The position numbers were made by a program, and so were the translations under genes. Below are positions 21,280-32,135 of a stretch of DNA of 64,000 nt, in pieces (the first letter of the stretch is position 1; the number at the start of each line of letters is the position of its first letter). The notes under the pieces are model-generated. The model was not told where the DNA came from and made no database searches. It worked only from the letters and a program-made list of their open reading frames with translations. Source of the DNA: Hydractinia symbiolongicarpus (taxonomy: Eukaryota; Cnidaria; Hydrozoa; Anthoathecata; Hydractiniidae); NCBI RefSeq assembly GCF_029227915.1, contig NC_079875.1, forward strand, positions 18,159,001 to 18,223,000, given 5' to 3'.

Positions 21280-24200
21280 CTAAATATTCAATTTTCGTGT
21301 TACATCTACACGAAGTTCATGATAAAAATATAGCGCAATAATTACAATTAAAAATGAAATGAAAAAATAAATATGAATACTATAACCGAATATAAAGTAC
21401 GCAAAGACGGACGTGAGGACCATAGATGCACCAATCATAAACAAGCGTGTGATGTTGCTGGAATGTTTTAACACGAGTGAAATTATTATACCATTCAATG
21501 CCTGCAGAAAAATAAAAACAAACTTCAGTTTTGACTGGCGTTGTTAGCATAAACGGTCAGCAAACTTGATTTATATTATAATACCTGCATACGTCTGTCT
21601 GTCACACACAATGGTAACCGCAGTAGCAAGACACGAAAGGAGTAAATAAAAAACGAGTGAACCCGTGGATTTATCCACGGGCTCGACTAGTTTTACTAAG
21701 ATTGTTTGGTGTTCTGGTACGCTTTTAAGACAGAAATGCTAAATACACAGACGACGGAAGCTATCTTTAACAAAAGCGAATAATGTGAAAATACACACTG
21801 TATTAGCCTACGAATTTTCAACGCGGTTACTGTGAGAACAAACATACCTGCGTAACAACAATCGACCATGTCCAAATAGAGAATCCGTCAAGAAATCCTG
21901 CATGGAAAACACAACGCATATTATCCTGAAATACACACCCTTTAACAACTTCTTACTTTTACTGTACACGAATTCTTTATAGAAAGCCTGGGAGGCGTCC
22001 AGTGGTTTTCCTTGTCAATTTAATTATTTTTTTATCTTGCCAATTTAATTTGTCTATTCATCTCGAAAAAGAGTACGAGCATTTGAAAATTGTACGTGTC
22101 AATTCTATAAAAAAGATATTAAACGAGACCAAATGAACGAAACGAAATTCTTACCAGATGATGGCGTCGATGAGAAGAAGAAGGTTGCAGCATTTAATAA
22201 GATACCGAAAGCATATAAGATAATATTTTGAAGATGAATGGATGTCTAAAAAAATGGGATTTCTTTTATACATCATCATCACAGGTTTAACAATCATAAA
22301 AAAACTCGGATTGTTTTATGTGTTAAAAAGTTGATCTCGTCGGACGCAAATTTGCACCACCCTCGATACTTATCCATCGCGAAAACGTTCTTTCAATGCT
22401 CAAAACGATTGGAGGCATAACATTTGAAATTACCTTTTACTACATTAACATACATTTCCTATAAAAGCCTTTTTGGGGGATAGAAAAAATTTATATTGGT
22501 TTAAAAAAGTCAGCCTTTCCAAGCAATATGAAGTTATGGTTCGAAAATATGTTCGGTGGAAAAGGTCTATTAAATAAACTTGCAGTAAAATGAAATTACC
22601 GTTTTGTATCTTTTCAAAACAGCTTCTAAAAATAAATAGACAGAAACACAGCCGTTAAATTGTTCATAAAAAAGAATTTTTATTCTTGCGATTCTCATTT
22701 TCACAATTTTCTAAACACTTTTTTGTTCGTGACATTTAATTTCGCAAAAATGGTCAAAAATGGCTCAAATTCGTTACTATAAGATTATGTTCCATATTTT
22801 TAAATTTGTACTGTGCTGGTTCTAGATTAAATTTTTAATCCGGATTTGGGCAACTGTTTTAGATTCCAGCATATGACAAGCAGTACCTGTATAAACTCCA
22901 GCCAGTCCAGATATCCCACAGTAAATGATAACAAGATACAGTCCAGTGAAGGTTATGTACAGGGTGCTTTTTGTTTTAGTGTCATCATCAGAACGTAATC
23001 CACCAATACTAAAAATAATTAAAATTTAACAAAGATAGCTGACCTAATACATTCTTTAAAAATTAAAACACATGGTGGGATCTCCATGTTATACAACACG
23101 TACAAAATACACATTCTAATACATAAAATTTAACTGCCCTTATATTATCTTGTGCTACTTTCCCCATAATTGTTGTAAAATTAAATGTGTTCACATGCTT
23201 TACAGTTTATATTGTACTTTAGACAAACTCAAGTCACTGTCTGTGCGTTTTCTTCGATTTATACACTTAGTTCGCTTACCTGTTCACTACACCAGAGACA
23301 AACAGAAGAAAAACAGCAAACCACTTTCTTCTGGATATATGTCTGGAAAGATAAAGTATCTTACATGCTAGAAGACAAAATAACAAACCCGTTCTCATGT
23401 TGAACACATGTTTGTTAAGGGGGAAATAAAGAGGAAAACAGATACTATACTTTTTTTATACTTTCTTTTTCTAAGTTTCAAAATTGCAATACTAGTGGTC
23501 TTAAAAATATCTTTGTAGACAGCAGCTAGCATGAGAGAGAAGATGTTCATATTTTACATGGCTAGCCTCACAAATTTCGAGGGATATAGCCTGTCCATTA
23601 TTTCCAGGAGGGGCCATGGCTTAGATGGGGAGTCCTCGAGTACAATTAGGGTCTGGCTCTACCAGAAAACTCCCTGCAACATCCAAAAGGCCCACACAAT
23701 GTGCCGTCTCCCCAATTTCCCTCACTGGTCTTAAAATAAAATTAAAAAATATCTTTGTAGACAGCAGCTAGCATGAGAGATCACATGGCTTGGGCCAGAG
23801 TTACGTTCTCCTGTACAAAGTGCGAGAGTTATAACCATTAAGCTACGGTGCCATGATTCAGCTACGGCTGAGAAAGTAAATAAATGGCTAAGCAGAATAC
23901 AAGGCATAAAAATATAAAGATATAAAGAGAAAATTGTTAAGTATATATACCTGTTTATTATGAAAAAGTAGCAGATTGCAGTGGCTGCTATTTTTAAATT
24001 ATTCAGTAGCTAAAAAAAGGTATGCAGCAAAATACTAGTTTAGATGAATATAACAAGATTGACATTTCTAAATGTATACTCACCAGGCCTATCAATAAGG
24101 GGAGAGCGATCGCTCTTGTTCACGCAAAGACTCGACTAATTCTGAGATATGAGGAACTAGCGGAGCTATTAATAGCTCTCCCAATTCCACAAAAATTTTG

Positions 24201-25642
24201 TCTGGCTGAGCAATATCAATTCATCTAACATGGAAATCAATGTTATCTTTCTTATTATTTGCAGTGAAAGATCATGGAATAAAATATGCCTTTATAAACT
24301 TACTTTATTTATTCATGTTGCTCGCCCAGTCTAAATTATTGCACCCTTAGGTCAGCGATTTATTACTCGGGTGTTATTTTTTTTATTGATAGGCTTGACT
24401 CACCTGAAATGAAGATGGATCCATATATAATTGAATATGTGTGATGAGGTTGTTATTTACAGTATACAAGATAGCGGGCACAGAGTACAGCATGATGATA
24501 CGTGGCGATGGAATGGTGAATTTTTCATATGTAAAAATGTCTTTCAGGACAAAACCAGCAGATATGAGAAGCTAAATGTGAAACAATAAGCAAATACTTT
24601 GTGTTTAGCTCAAACACACATACTTAAATAAAAACACCACCAAAACTATATAAATTTTTTTTAACGTATCAGCAGACACAAAGGATAATTTCGTAATGCA
24701 ATGGAGTACTGTAAGAGAAGAAATAAATATTGTGAAAAAATTATAAAATTAATGTGCTGGAATTTGTCTACAGTCATGCTTTCATCTCTTATTTCGATTT
24801 TCACCATACTTCCTTTGCAATATCCCAGTAAGTTCAGTATAAAATTCACTTTGGAAAATAGCATTACATACATACAATAAACTTGCAATTATTGTCACAA
24901 TTTAATTTGCTTAATGAGAATCCTTTAGTCCAGAATTGACACAACTTCTGAGGACCTATTCACAAATTTCATTCAAGTTTTTGCGAAAACTTCCCTCAAG
25001 GTGGAGATTCATATAAATTGTGGTGTGATTTAATTTGATATAAAAAAATAATTTAAATTTAGCTTGCAGTTTCTTTGATGTAAAACATAAAAACACATTG
25101 ATGTGAACTTATTTTAGCGATTTTAGACTAAATCACTAATTTTGCCAAATAAATGCTGCACCAAAGTTTAATTATTTAAGGTATGTAATCTGGTACAACA
25201 GTATGGTCTAAAAACAATGTGTTAAAAATGTATCCCAATGTATTCTGTCCTTAAAACTTATTTGCAGATGTCACAGGTGTCAGAGAAAAGTATTAAATTC
25301 CTAGAAATAATGTATAATAATACCTTAAAGAATTCTACAAGAAGAGCCACAGAAGCAGAACTGAAAGGTATTTTACCATTTTGTTTGCCAAGATTTATAA
25401 AAACTGGATGCAGGCTTGAAATTATTACACTAAAAAATATATCAATGATGCACAGTGACACATAGCACTTAAATAAAAAAAAGAAATAAAAAAGTTAAAT
25501 TATTTCAGGGTTCAATAATATTGTTATTATTCAGTTAAAATACAGGTTAAACATTAGAAAAAATGTACAGACAAAAGCAGTCTTACCCAACCGCCAGTAG
25601 TAACAGCCACAGCAGGTAAGGAAATGTTCCTAACGATGCCAT
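21280..25642 (-). CDS. SLC35A4: SLC35A4-like nucleotide-sugar transporter, 9 coding exons (299 aa)
   Basis: Exons in coding order: 25587-25642, 25324-25429, 24404-24571, 23951-24009, 22887-23008, 22600-22625, 22155-22245, 21848-21897, 21280-21501. All have GT/AG borders and phases close. Family hallmarks appear in order: GKIPFSSASVALLVEFFK, LYSVPAILYTVNNNLITHIQ with YMDPSSFQ, LLNNLKIAATAI, IYCGISGLAGVYTEAVLKRY, HLQNIILYAFGILLN, FLDGFSIWTW, and ALNGIIISLVLKHSSNITRL. The ALNG...KH..SITRLF-like block favours SLC35A4 over A1-A3. It is a multi-pass Golgi-type membrane protein; SLC35A4 substrates are debated (reported as UDP-sugar or CDP-ribitol related). The sixth exon is only 26 bases. The upstream-ORF microprotein known on vertebrate SLC35A4 transcripts was not found. 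Confidence 0.92.
21570..21693 (+). repeat. CCGTGG-palindrome repeat copy
   Basis: TATTATAATACCTGCATACG, GTCTGTCTGTCACAC, a degraded middle, then ACCCGTGGATTTATCCACGG and CGACTAGT. It lies in the last SLC35A4 intron. Confidence 0.75.
23545..23865 (-). mobile_element. tRNA-derived SINE copy in an SLC35A4 intron, internally interrupted
   Basis: Matches the SINE at 60813-61155 over CATATTTTACATGGCTAGCC, GAGGGATATA, TCCAGGAGGGGCCATGGC and the tRNA-like end, which read on the minus strand gives TGGCACCGTAGCTTAATGG. A segment of about 57 bases (23723-23780) absent from the other copy splits it. That segment repeats the sequence that flanks the SINE on its left (23490-23540, CTTTGTAGACAGCAGCTAGC). 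Confidence 0.7.
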
Positions 25643-25703
25643 GATTCTACCAAATCAACATATTTAAATGTTACTATATTTAAAACACTAAAAATTAATA
25701 ATA

Positions 25704-25741
25704 AACAGTTAGGTCACTTTATCTAAAGTGACCTAACTGTT
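25704..25741. promoter_or_regulatory. Perfect 18-base inverted repeat just upstream of SLC35A4
   Basis: AACAGTTAGGTCACTTTA, two bases (TC), then the exact reverse complement, starting 62 bases upstream of the SLC35A4 ATG. It would form a strong hairpin if transcribed in the 5' untranslated region. As DNA it presents an inverted pair of AGGTCA words, which is the nuclear-receptor half-site. Whether either role is real is unknown. Confidence 0.5.
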
Positions 25742-25907
25742 AGTACTCAACGCTGATGTGAATGCCAAAGTATCAGAGAGAAAGACAGGTAAAGGGAAAC
25801 TGAACTGGAAAGGCAGTTATATGTCTTGGTGTATGTATAACAGGTTTTAAACTTTTTGTGAAAACTTGTTTTATTAAAACATCTGAATCCGTAAAATGTT
25901 TTGTATA

Positions 25908-25994
25908 TATAATTATATAAATATAATTATATAAATATAATTACATAAATATAATTATATAAATATAATTATATAAATATAATTATATAAATAA
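25908..25994. repeat. AT-rich tandem repeat, 14-base unit, about six copies
   Basis: Unit ATAAATATAATTAT repeated head to tail with one substitution (a C in the third copy). Confidence 0.9.
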
Positions 25995-26726
25995 CTTATT
26001 TCTTAAAAAATTTTGCTGGGGGAGTTATCAAAATGTAGATTTAATGGGTGCATTTTTCATTTCGCATTGTTTTCTCCTTCTTTGAATTTCTTTTATATAC
26101 TAAATGAAATACGCCAACCTTAAGATACTTTTTTTAAAAGTTCTCTTAATTTGGAGATATTTTAGATATATACTGAGTGTGTGTCAAAAGGGGGTTACCG
26201 TTTCCTTAAAAACTTTCAAGTTTAGGGTCCATCTGACAAAAGAGATGCAATTGGTACAAATTATAAGACTTTTTAAAAATCAAAACAATAATGTTGATAA
26301 ACAAAAGGATATAAACTTTACTCTACCCTGTAAATGACCAAATTTCACTGACTCAATGCAAAAGTGCTTAATTATTATATATAAACAATAAAAGGTACAT
26401 TACATATATTAAACACATGTTTTTTAAAAGTTACCGATTTTAGCAAAAATATGACATTGATGGTTTACCTTGAATATGCACCTAAGTTTCATAGGCATAA
26501 TTTAGTAACTACACTCCATTCCATTATTGAATTTAGGTATGCATTTTATTCTAACAAATAAACCCCTTAGTAACAGGTCCATTAAAAAAGCAAAAACAGA
26601 TTGTAGATATATATAGTTAATAACATTTTATTTAGTTCTGTATGTAGCTATATATATATAGTAGCTAGATATAAAAAAAGTTATTTCCTTGATGAATTAT
26701 CATGGTGATGTTTAGGCTTAAGCATC

Positions 26727-27521
26727 TTAAGTTGTGGTGGTTTCCTCACTTTCATTGGTATTATGTGTTTCATCAGTCATTGATTCCTCCAACTTACGTT
26801 TACGCTTTGCAATAGCTTCCTCTCTTTTTCTTCTTATCATTTCCCTCATTTCCTCCGAAATTTTGGGACTCACTTGCTGCTCTGGAGGTTGTGCATGCAG
26901 AACATTTTGTGCAGTCACACCTGCATCAACTTCTTCATTGTTTTCTTTCAAAATATTGTTACCTGTGCTGTTACTATCACCAGCGAAAGGGTCAATGTTG
27001 TCATTTTCCATGTTGTTGGTACTGTCTTCATCATCGCCCCTGTTGTTGTTGTTGTTTTCCGTCAAATTATTACGAATTTCTTGTAAAGCATGCTTTATTT
27101 TTCTCTTACCACTTAGAAGCTCTACTTTATGAACAAAATCTGAAAAACACAACTTTGGATAACATTGGTGTGCCCAGTATTCATACCTTTGTAATATTAT
27201 TTTTAAATTTTCCTGCTCTCTGCCTTTTCCTTTTTTGTATTTGAGACTTTCAAAATAATTGTTCACTTTATAAATTCCTTCCATTCTTGGGTTGGTCAGC
27301 CATTCGTCATTTAAGTTTGGTAAGCGGTTAATTTGTCTTCGTTTTTTCTGAGGCTCTGTTTTTTCGTTGTTTTCGTTATCATTATTTCCTTCAGAAGCAG
27401 CTCCTTCTAAGTCGTTAAGGGGAGAGAGAGGCGGCAGTAGCGGTTGATCAGCTTCTCCAAAAAGATCTTCAGCGTTCACAGGTTCATCTGCTAAAACTTC
27501 GTGGTCACTATTTCCCAGCAT
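26727..27521 (-). CDS. TIPIN: TIMELESS-interacting protein (TIPIN) homologue, single exon (264 aa)
   Basis: Residues about 64-153 form a Swi3/TIPIN domain: INRLPNLNDEWL, EGIYKVNNYF, YKKGKGREQENLKIILQRYE, YWAHQCYPKLCFSDFVHKVE, LLSGKRKIKHALQEIR. The order and the AHxxxPKLxFxDFxxKVExL core match TIPIN. The N-terminus is acidic with a Pro/Leu patch and a basic KKRR before the domain; the C-terminus has an Asn/Asp-rich linker with DPFAG and ends in a basic EEMREMIRRKREEAIAKRKR helix, as in the family. TIPIN pairs with TIMELESS in the replication-fork protection complex and helps activate CHK1 through RPA-bound Claspin. The gene has no intron in the coding region, which is unusual beside its intron-rich neighbours. 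Confidence 0.93.
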   Translation of the reverse strand: MLGNSDHEVLADEPVNAEDLFGEADQPLLPPLSPLNDLEGAASEGNNDNENNEKTEPQKKRRQINRLPNLNDEWLTNPRMEGIYKVNNYFESLKYKKGKGREQENLKIILQRYEYWAHQCYPKLCFSDFVHKVELLSGKRKIKHALQEIRNNLTENNNNNRGDDEDSTNNMENDNIDPFAGDSNSTGNNILKENNEEVDAGVTAQNVLHAQPPEQQVSPKISEEMREMIRRKREEAIAKRKRKLEESMTDETHNTNESEETTTT

Positions 27522-28261
27522 ATTTCGTAGAAAATTAATCTATAGCTGGCTACTGTTGATTGTATTGTTGCAAATCCTTCACTTTTCCCCAACTTTTCGC
27601 TTTTGATTTCCCGCGTATTCCGCGTCTCGATAACCCAGTATCAACAACGTTTTCTTTTTCTAGAGCAATTTTTACAGACGGATGCTCTCCTTCAATGCTC
27701 TCCTTTGTTCACAAATAGAATTTTCACCGTTAAACCTTCACAGAAGAAATCTTAATTAAACAAAACTTACAAGCAAACACGCATTAAAATGTAACTAAAT
27801 GGCACAGATTAAAATGTATCTGAAACATATTAAAGATTTGAAGATAGGAAAAAAAAGTCTTTATGAAGGCTTGACCACAAAAATGGCATGCTTACGACCA
27901 TTTCACTTAATGTGAATACTGGCCCGTGATTGGTTTAACCAGTATCAACTTTTTGGCTGCAAGTTAATCAAGGAAACAGGAATACCATTCTCATCGGAGC
28001 AAAGATTTTGGGCCTAAAACCACAATGAAAATTTCTCTTGGTAATATTGTACCTGCCCTTTATATTGCCTAGACTCCGCTTCATTATGTTTTTTCAGTCC
28101 TTTATTAAAAACTGGTAAATTTCCAGATAAATGTAAAATTGCGCAAGTCACTTCTATTTTCAAAGCTGATGTGAATGCCAAATTATAAACTATAGGCTCA
28201 TATTTGTACTTTGTAAAAAGTATCCCATCTACAAAACAATTTAAAATTGCATTAAGAAATC

Positions 28262-28320
28262 AGCAACCTCGTCCCCAGGGCATTTTGTATACGAACATGT
28301 TCGTATCGCCGTCCCGGGGT
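28262..28320. mobile_element. Partial MITE, AACCTCGTCCCCAG family
   Basis: CAACCTCGTCCCCAGGGCAT at left; the right end is only CCGTCCCGGGG, so one terminus is lost or rearranged. A 16-base perfect palindrome (TACGAACATGTTCGTA) lies inside. Confidence 0.5.
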
Positions 28321-28441
28321 CAGCTGTTACGAAGTAATAAAGAACGAGTTTTCTTCAGAAGGAACGCTACGTGTGATAATTAAACGATTTTTTCAAACCT
28401 CCTTGATTTAACATAACATTCAATATTTTTATTATAAATTT

Positions 28442-28543
28442 TTAATTGTCAGATTTTATTTGGCCAGCTCTTTTAATGACGGCTACGTGAGGTGTAAGAT
28501 GAGGTAAGACTGTATAGTCTTCTATGTTTACTCCTTCTGCCAT
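28442..28543 (-). CDS. Possible 33-residue small ORF
   Basis: An ATG in good context (GTAAAATGGCAG) opens 33 codons beginning MAEGVNIEDYTVLPHL and ending in KSDN before a TAA. An AATAAA polyadenylation-type word follows within about 15 bases of the stop, and a pyrimidine/AG acceptor-like sequence (TATATTGTAG) precedes the ATG by a few bases. That is the layout of a short terminal coding exon or a tiny gene. I do not recognise the peptide. Chance occurrence is quite possible at this length. Confidence 0.3.
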   Translation of the reverse strand: MAEGVNIEDYTVLPHLTPHVAVIKRAGQIKSDN

Positions 28544-29107
28544 TTTACTGCTACAATATATATCTGTATATCCAACTGTAAAAACTTATGTTTAGACTTA
28601 GGTGTATGTAGAACTTTTATTTGTATTTTTTAACGAAAAAACAAAACAAAAAACAACAACAACATGAAATTCTTGTTACACAACTCGAGTACTGTGACGT
28701 AAGAAATTAGCCTTATATTGAGCATAAATACACAAGGTACTCCAAAGATAATTTTGTTACCCAACTCAAAGATTAAGTGGCTATTCCATAAAAACTAGAA
28801 TTTTAGACCATGAATTTGAAATGAAGGTTGTGAAGAACTTCATCCTTAAAACCTGTCTTACTCCAAGTTGAATCCGACAATGATTTAATTTATTTTTATT
28901 AAACCTTGTCTCAGTTTGATTTTATATTTTTACGTTTTTAACAAAATACACTGTTAATAGCTCAACTATTAGCGGGGCTTAATAATAAGACGAATTGCGT
29001 CTTCTACTTGCTCCGGCGAAATATATGCTACTTTAACAGCGAAATATATTTTCTATCTATGAACTGATTACAAACCAACAACAACAACCTTTACAGCCAC
29101 TCCTGTT

Positions 29108-29182
29108 CCCAGGGATTTTTGGCTTTTTTAAATAAGAGAGAAGACGGTGAGAAATGTTTTCTCCTGGGGACAAGGGGGCTTT
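29108..29182. mobile_element. Small MITE, AACCTCGT family (diverged)
   Basis: CTCCTGTTCCCAGGGATTTT at left and CTCCTGGGGACAAGGGGGCT at right are imperfect inverted ends. Confidence 0.5.
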
Positions 29183-29864
29183 TGCAACCATAAGAATTGA
29201 CAATTTGTTGGTGGCTAAAATTAATGCAGTTGCAACCTTTTTATAATTCTTTTAACCCAACAACATACAAATGGGTAAAGTCTAATCAATATGGAAACAA
29301 ATCACGAGTCTGTGTGTGGTTCAGTCTAGTGTATGTCGTGTTAAAAACGTTCGGTGAAATAAAAAATGATCATTGCTGCCATCGACGGGCTACTTATTAG
29401 CTAAGAAGATAATTAGAAGATCGAAATCCACCAATCAGATCACAGCAATTACAGCAACTAACTTTGCAATATCACACACGTTTTTTATGGCTGGACGTGC
29501 TTAAATTGTTCTTAGTTCGTGGTTTTTCAAAAAATAGGAAAATATACTTTCAGATGGTCACGGTCGATGATAATGATTAATTCAACGATTGGATGATGTT
29601 AGAGTTATCTCATTGTAAAAACATAGCTGTATATAACACTAGTAAAAAGAATGAAAAACCATTCGGAAATAGACTTTTTTATAAAAGAACATCTGTGAAT
29701 AAGAATATAAGAATAATGATTCTGTAGAACAACTCTCGACAAGAATGTGATGAGTTTTATCTCGTGTCACCATAACTGTTTATTCTTGGGATTTAGGGAT
29801 AAGAAATATAGCTACACAATGTTTTCGCTGTTTCCTCTTTGTTTTATCAAACGCATTTCCCAAT

Positions 29865-32084
29865 TTATTTTTTAATAAAATTTGGATCTTCTTTCATTAG
29901 CGTTTTCGTCATTCCTTCTAAATGTCCCTGAGCATAAAACAAACAGTTGTCTTCTATCACTTTTAGCACGGATTCCACTGCTTTTGGGGATAAAAGCCTA
30001 AAAATAAATTATGTGTTAATTATGAGTTATGGCTAGGACGATAAAATATGAAGTTACAGTAAAGAAATATTTATGGCCAAACTGGACAGCATACAAGTGA
30101 GAAAACATTCTCTATACAGACAGTACCTTATTGGTTTTTGTGTCATATATGCCAGCATTTGCACCTCTGCCGCTTTCTCGAAATAATAGTGAAGATCAAA
30201 GGCTTGTGCAACTGTTTTGCCTGCAGTTGCAAACCCATGGTTGCCCATCAGTAAGACATCTTTGTCGCCAATAGCTTGACCAAGACGCTCTGATTCCTGA
30301 AAGAAAAGCAAACTGATAATCAGAAAGTTGACGGATTTAAACTTTCGCTAAGACCTTGGAGAAATGAAAATAACTTTTAGCCTAATGTCTTCTGGTCAAT
30401 CATATCTTTGTGTCACATATTAAGTAAAGAGGTCAGGCTAATAAAAATGCGAGAAACAAATAGAAGTATTTTGCTTATGAAAAAAAAAATTTATTCTGCT
30501 AATTTTTAGTTCACCTAATGTAAAGATGTACGATAAAGCATACGATGCTATGCTATACAAACAAATTTTTGTGTTGTAGCTTTACCTAAACATACTGCCC
30601 TAGTTAATTATAACTCTGAAAAAACCTTCGTTAAAACATAGAAGAAATAGAAATAAAAAAAAATCAAGGGACTAACGTCATTAGCGCCATCAAACGCTAT
30701 ACCATCATATTCAACATCGTATGCGACGTTCTTGACAAACCTTGCACTGTTCTGATGCACCATTTTGATTTCAGGATCCTAAAACATGTAAACTTTGTTT
30801 CTGAAATTTAGCAGCAAAAGAGATTGGAAAGGAACTGTTGAAACTAATGAAAAAATGGTGAAGCATTCATTAAATTTTAAGTGGTTTTTTCAACTGTTGG
30901 GGCTAGAAAACTGCGGTTTCTATTATGAGAGGAGTAATAAAGAATCCACTGAAAAAAACAAAACAAAAAAATTTGAGAAATTAAGGTGTACGTAAAGCGT
31001 CTATGTACCAACAAATAGATGAAAACAAATTTCTCTGTTTTATAAAAAACAACCACTGAATTATTTGGACAGTAAACCATTAAGCTTTATTAAAGGCGAT
31101 TTTGATTTTCTTGCCAAGGAAAACATATTGTTGAATTCAATTTAAAGAAAAAATACGTGCCCTTGATTTTTTTTGTTTGTTGATAGAAAAAATAAGCAAG
31201 CTATGCAGAGCAATTTAGTACGTACCTGAAGTGTGGAAAGGGCGGTGGCGTATCTAGCATGAGTGTGCATCACGCTGTTTACATCTGGGCGGTGACGATA
31301 AATCCCTCTGTGTATACTATGTGCTGTGATATCAGGTAATTCGACTCCTTCTACCAACTCAGATGTGTCTATATTTATACCTATGTCATAAAAATAAACA
31401 ACTGAAGCTCAAACTTTTTCCCGGTCATATAAAGTTTTTTTGGTTTTGAATAGATAAGTCATAGTGATAATAACATCTTATACTTACCTACTAAACATTC
31501 AGGCGTTACATCCGCCCAATACAAACCATAAGGAATAATTAATATAATCGGATCACTCTGGTGGAGAGAGGGAGCTTTGGCGGTCAGATGATTGCACACT
31601 CCTTCGTGCATGTTATATCTAATAACATAAGGACACCATTTGCGTTAAACAAAATGGTTGCTTCCACATCTTACAATTTATCTGTTTTAATCAGAACTGG
31701 TAAAATCTAGCTACTTAGAATGTTTTTTGAGTATTTTCTCGTCAAATTCTATAGTGCAGTTTTCACAGGGAAGTGAGTTCATACTTTCTAAAAATTGTAA
31801 AGAAATTATACCGCTTTTCGGAGCTTCTTTTAGTACTGGATAGGAGCAGAGCAAAAATAGAGGTTTTAAAAGAAATTTTTTGTACGTAGAAAAAAACCCA
31901 CATACTTTTCAAATGCACGATAAGCCGTTGCTAATTCTACTCGCCGTTTCCAATTCTCTTTCACAATATCCTCTTCTTCTTGTGGACTTCGTTTGGCGTG
32001 TGTTGCAAACGTTCGACATAATTTAATGCCATGTTTTTGAGTTTTTAAACCACGAGACGTAACACGAAATGCAGAGAGCAGCAT
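29865..32084 (-). CDS. Class II aldolase / adducin-head family protein, probably mitochondrial, 6 coding exons (289 aa)
   Basis: Exons in coding order: 31906-32084, 31488-31618, 31226-31380, 30677-30778, 30127-30296, 29865-29997; borders are GT/AG and phases close. The frame continues upstream of 32084, but without another ATG, so the start is the Met of MLLSAFRVTSRGLK. The first 45 residues are basic and free of acids (with RTFATHAKRS), like a mitochondrial targeting peptide. Then come RRVELATAYRAFEKYNMHEG, VCNHLTAK, IIPYGLYWADVTPE, PDITAHSIHRGIYRHRPDV, NSVMHTHARYATALS, LLMGNHGFATAG and FDLHYYFEKAAEVQMLA. HTH plus NHG supply the three metal-binding His of the fold. The catalytic Glu of fuculose aldolases, expected just before the IHRGIY helix, is not evident, as in adducin-like relatives. 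Substrate unknown. Confidence 0.88.
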
Positions 32085-32135
32085 TACTGATCGTCTATTC
32101 TTCTTTCGTTCATAAATATAAGAACGTAGCTTCAC

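Larger units (their letters stand above)
25643..26726. other. Intergenic region between SLC35A4 and TIPIN
   Basis: Contains the hairpin at 25704-25741, the AT-rich tandem repeat at 25908-25994 and otherwise AT-rich DNA. The SLC35A4 promoter and TIPIN 3' untranslated region are expected here. The 77-codon plus-strand frame at 26104 has no family resemblance. Confidence 0.5.
27522..29864. other. Intergenic region between TIPIN and the aldolase-like gene
   Basis: Contains the TIPIN promoter side, a possible 33-codon gene (28442-28543), a partial AACCTCGT MITE at 28262-28320 with an embedded palindrome TACGAACATGTTCGTA, and another MITE at 29108-29182. A 67-codon plus-strand frame at 29197 shows no family resemblance. 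Confidence 0.5.

Noticed and set aside
26734-27244. Overlapping plus-strand frames opposite TIPIN
   Set aside because: They are antisense shadows of the TIPIN coding exon with Cys/Ser-rich low-complexity products.
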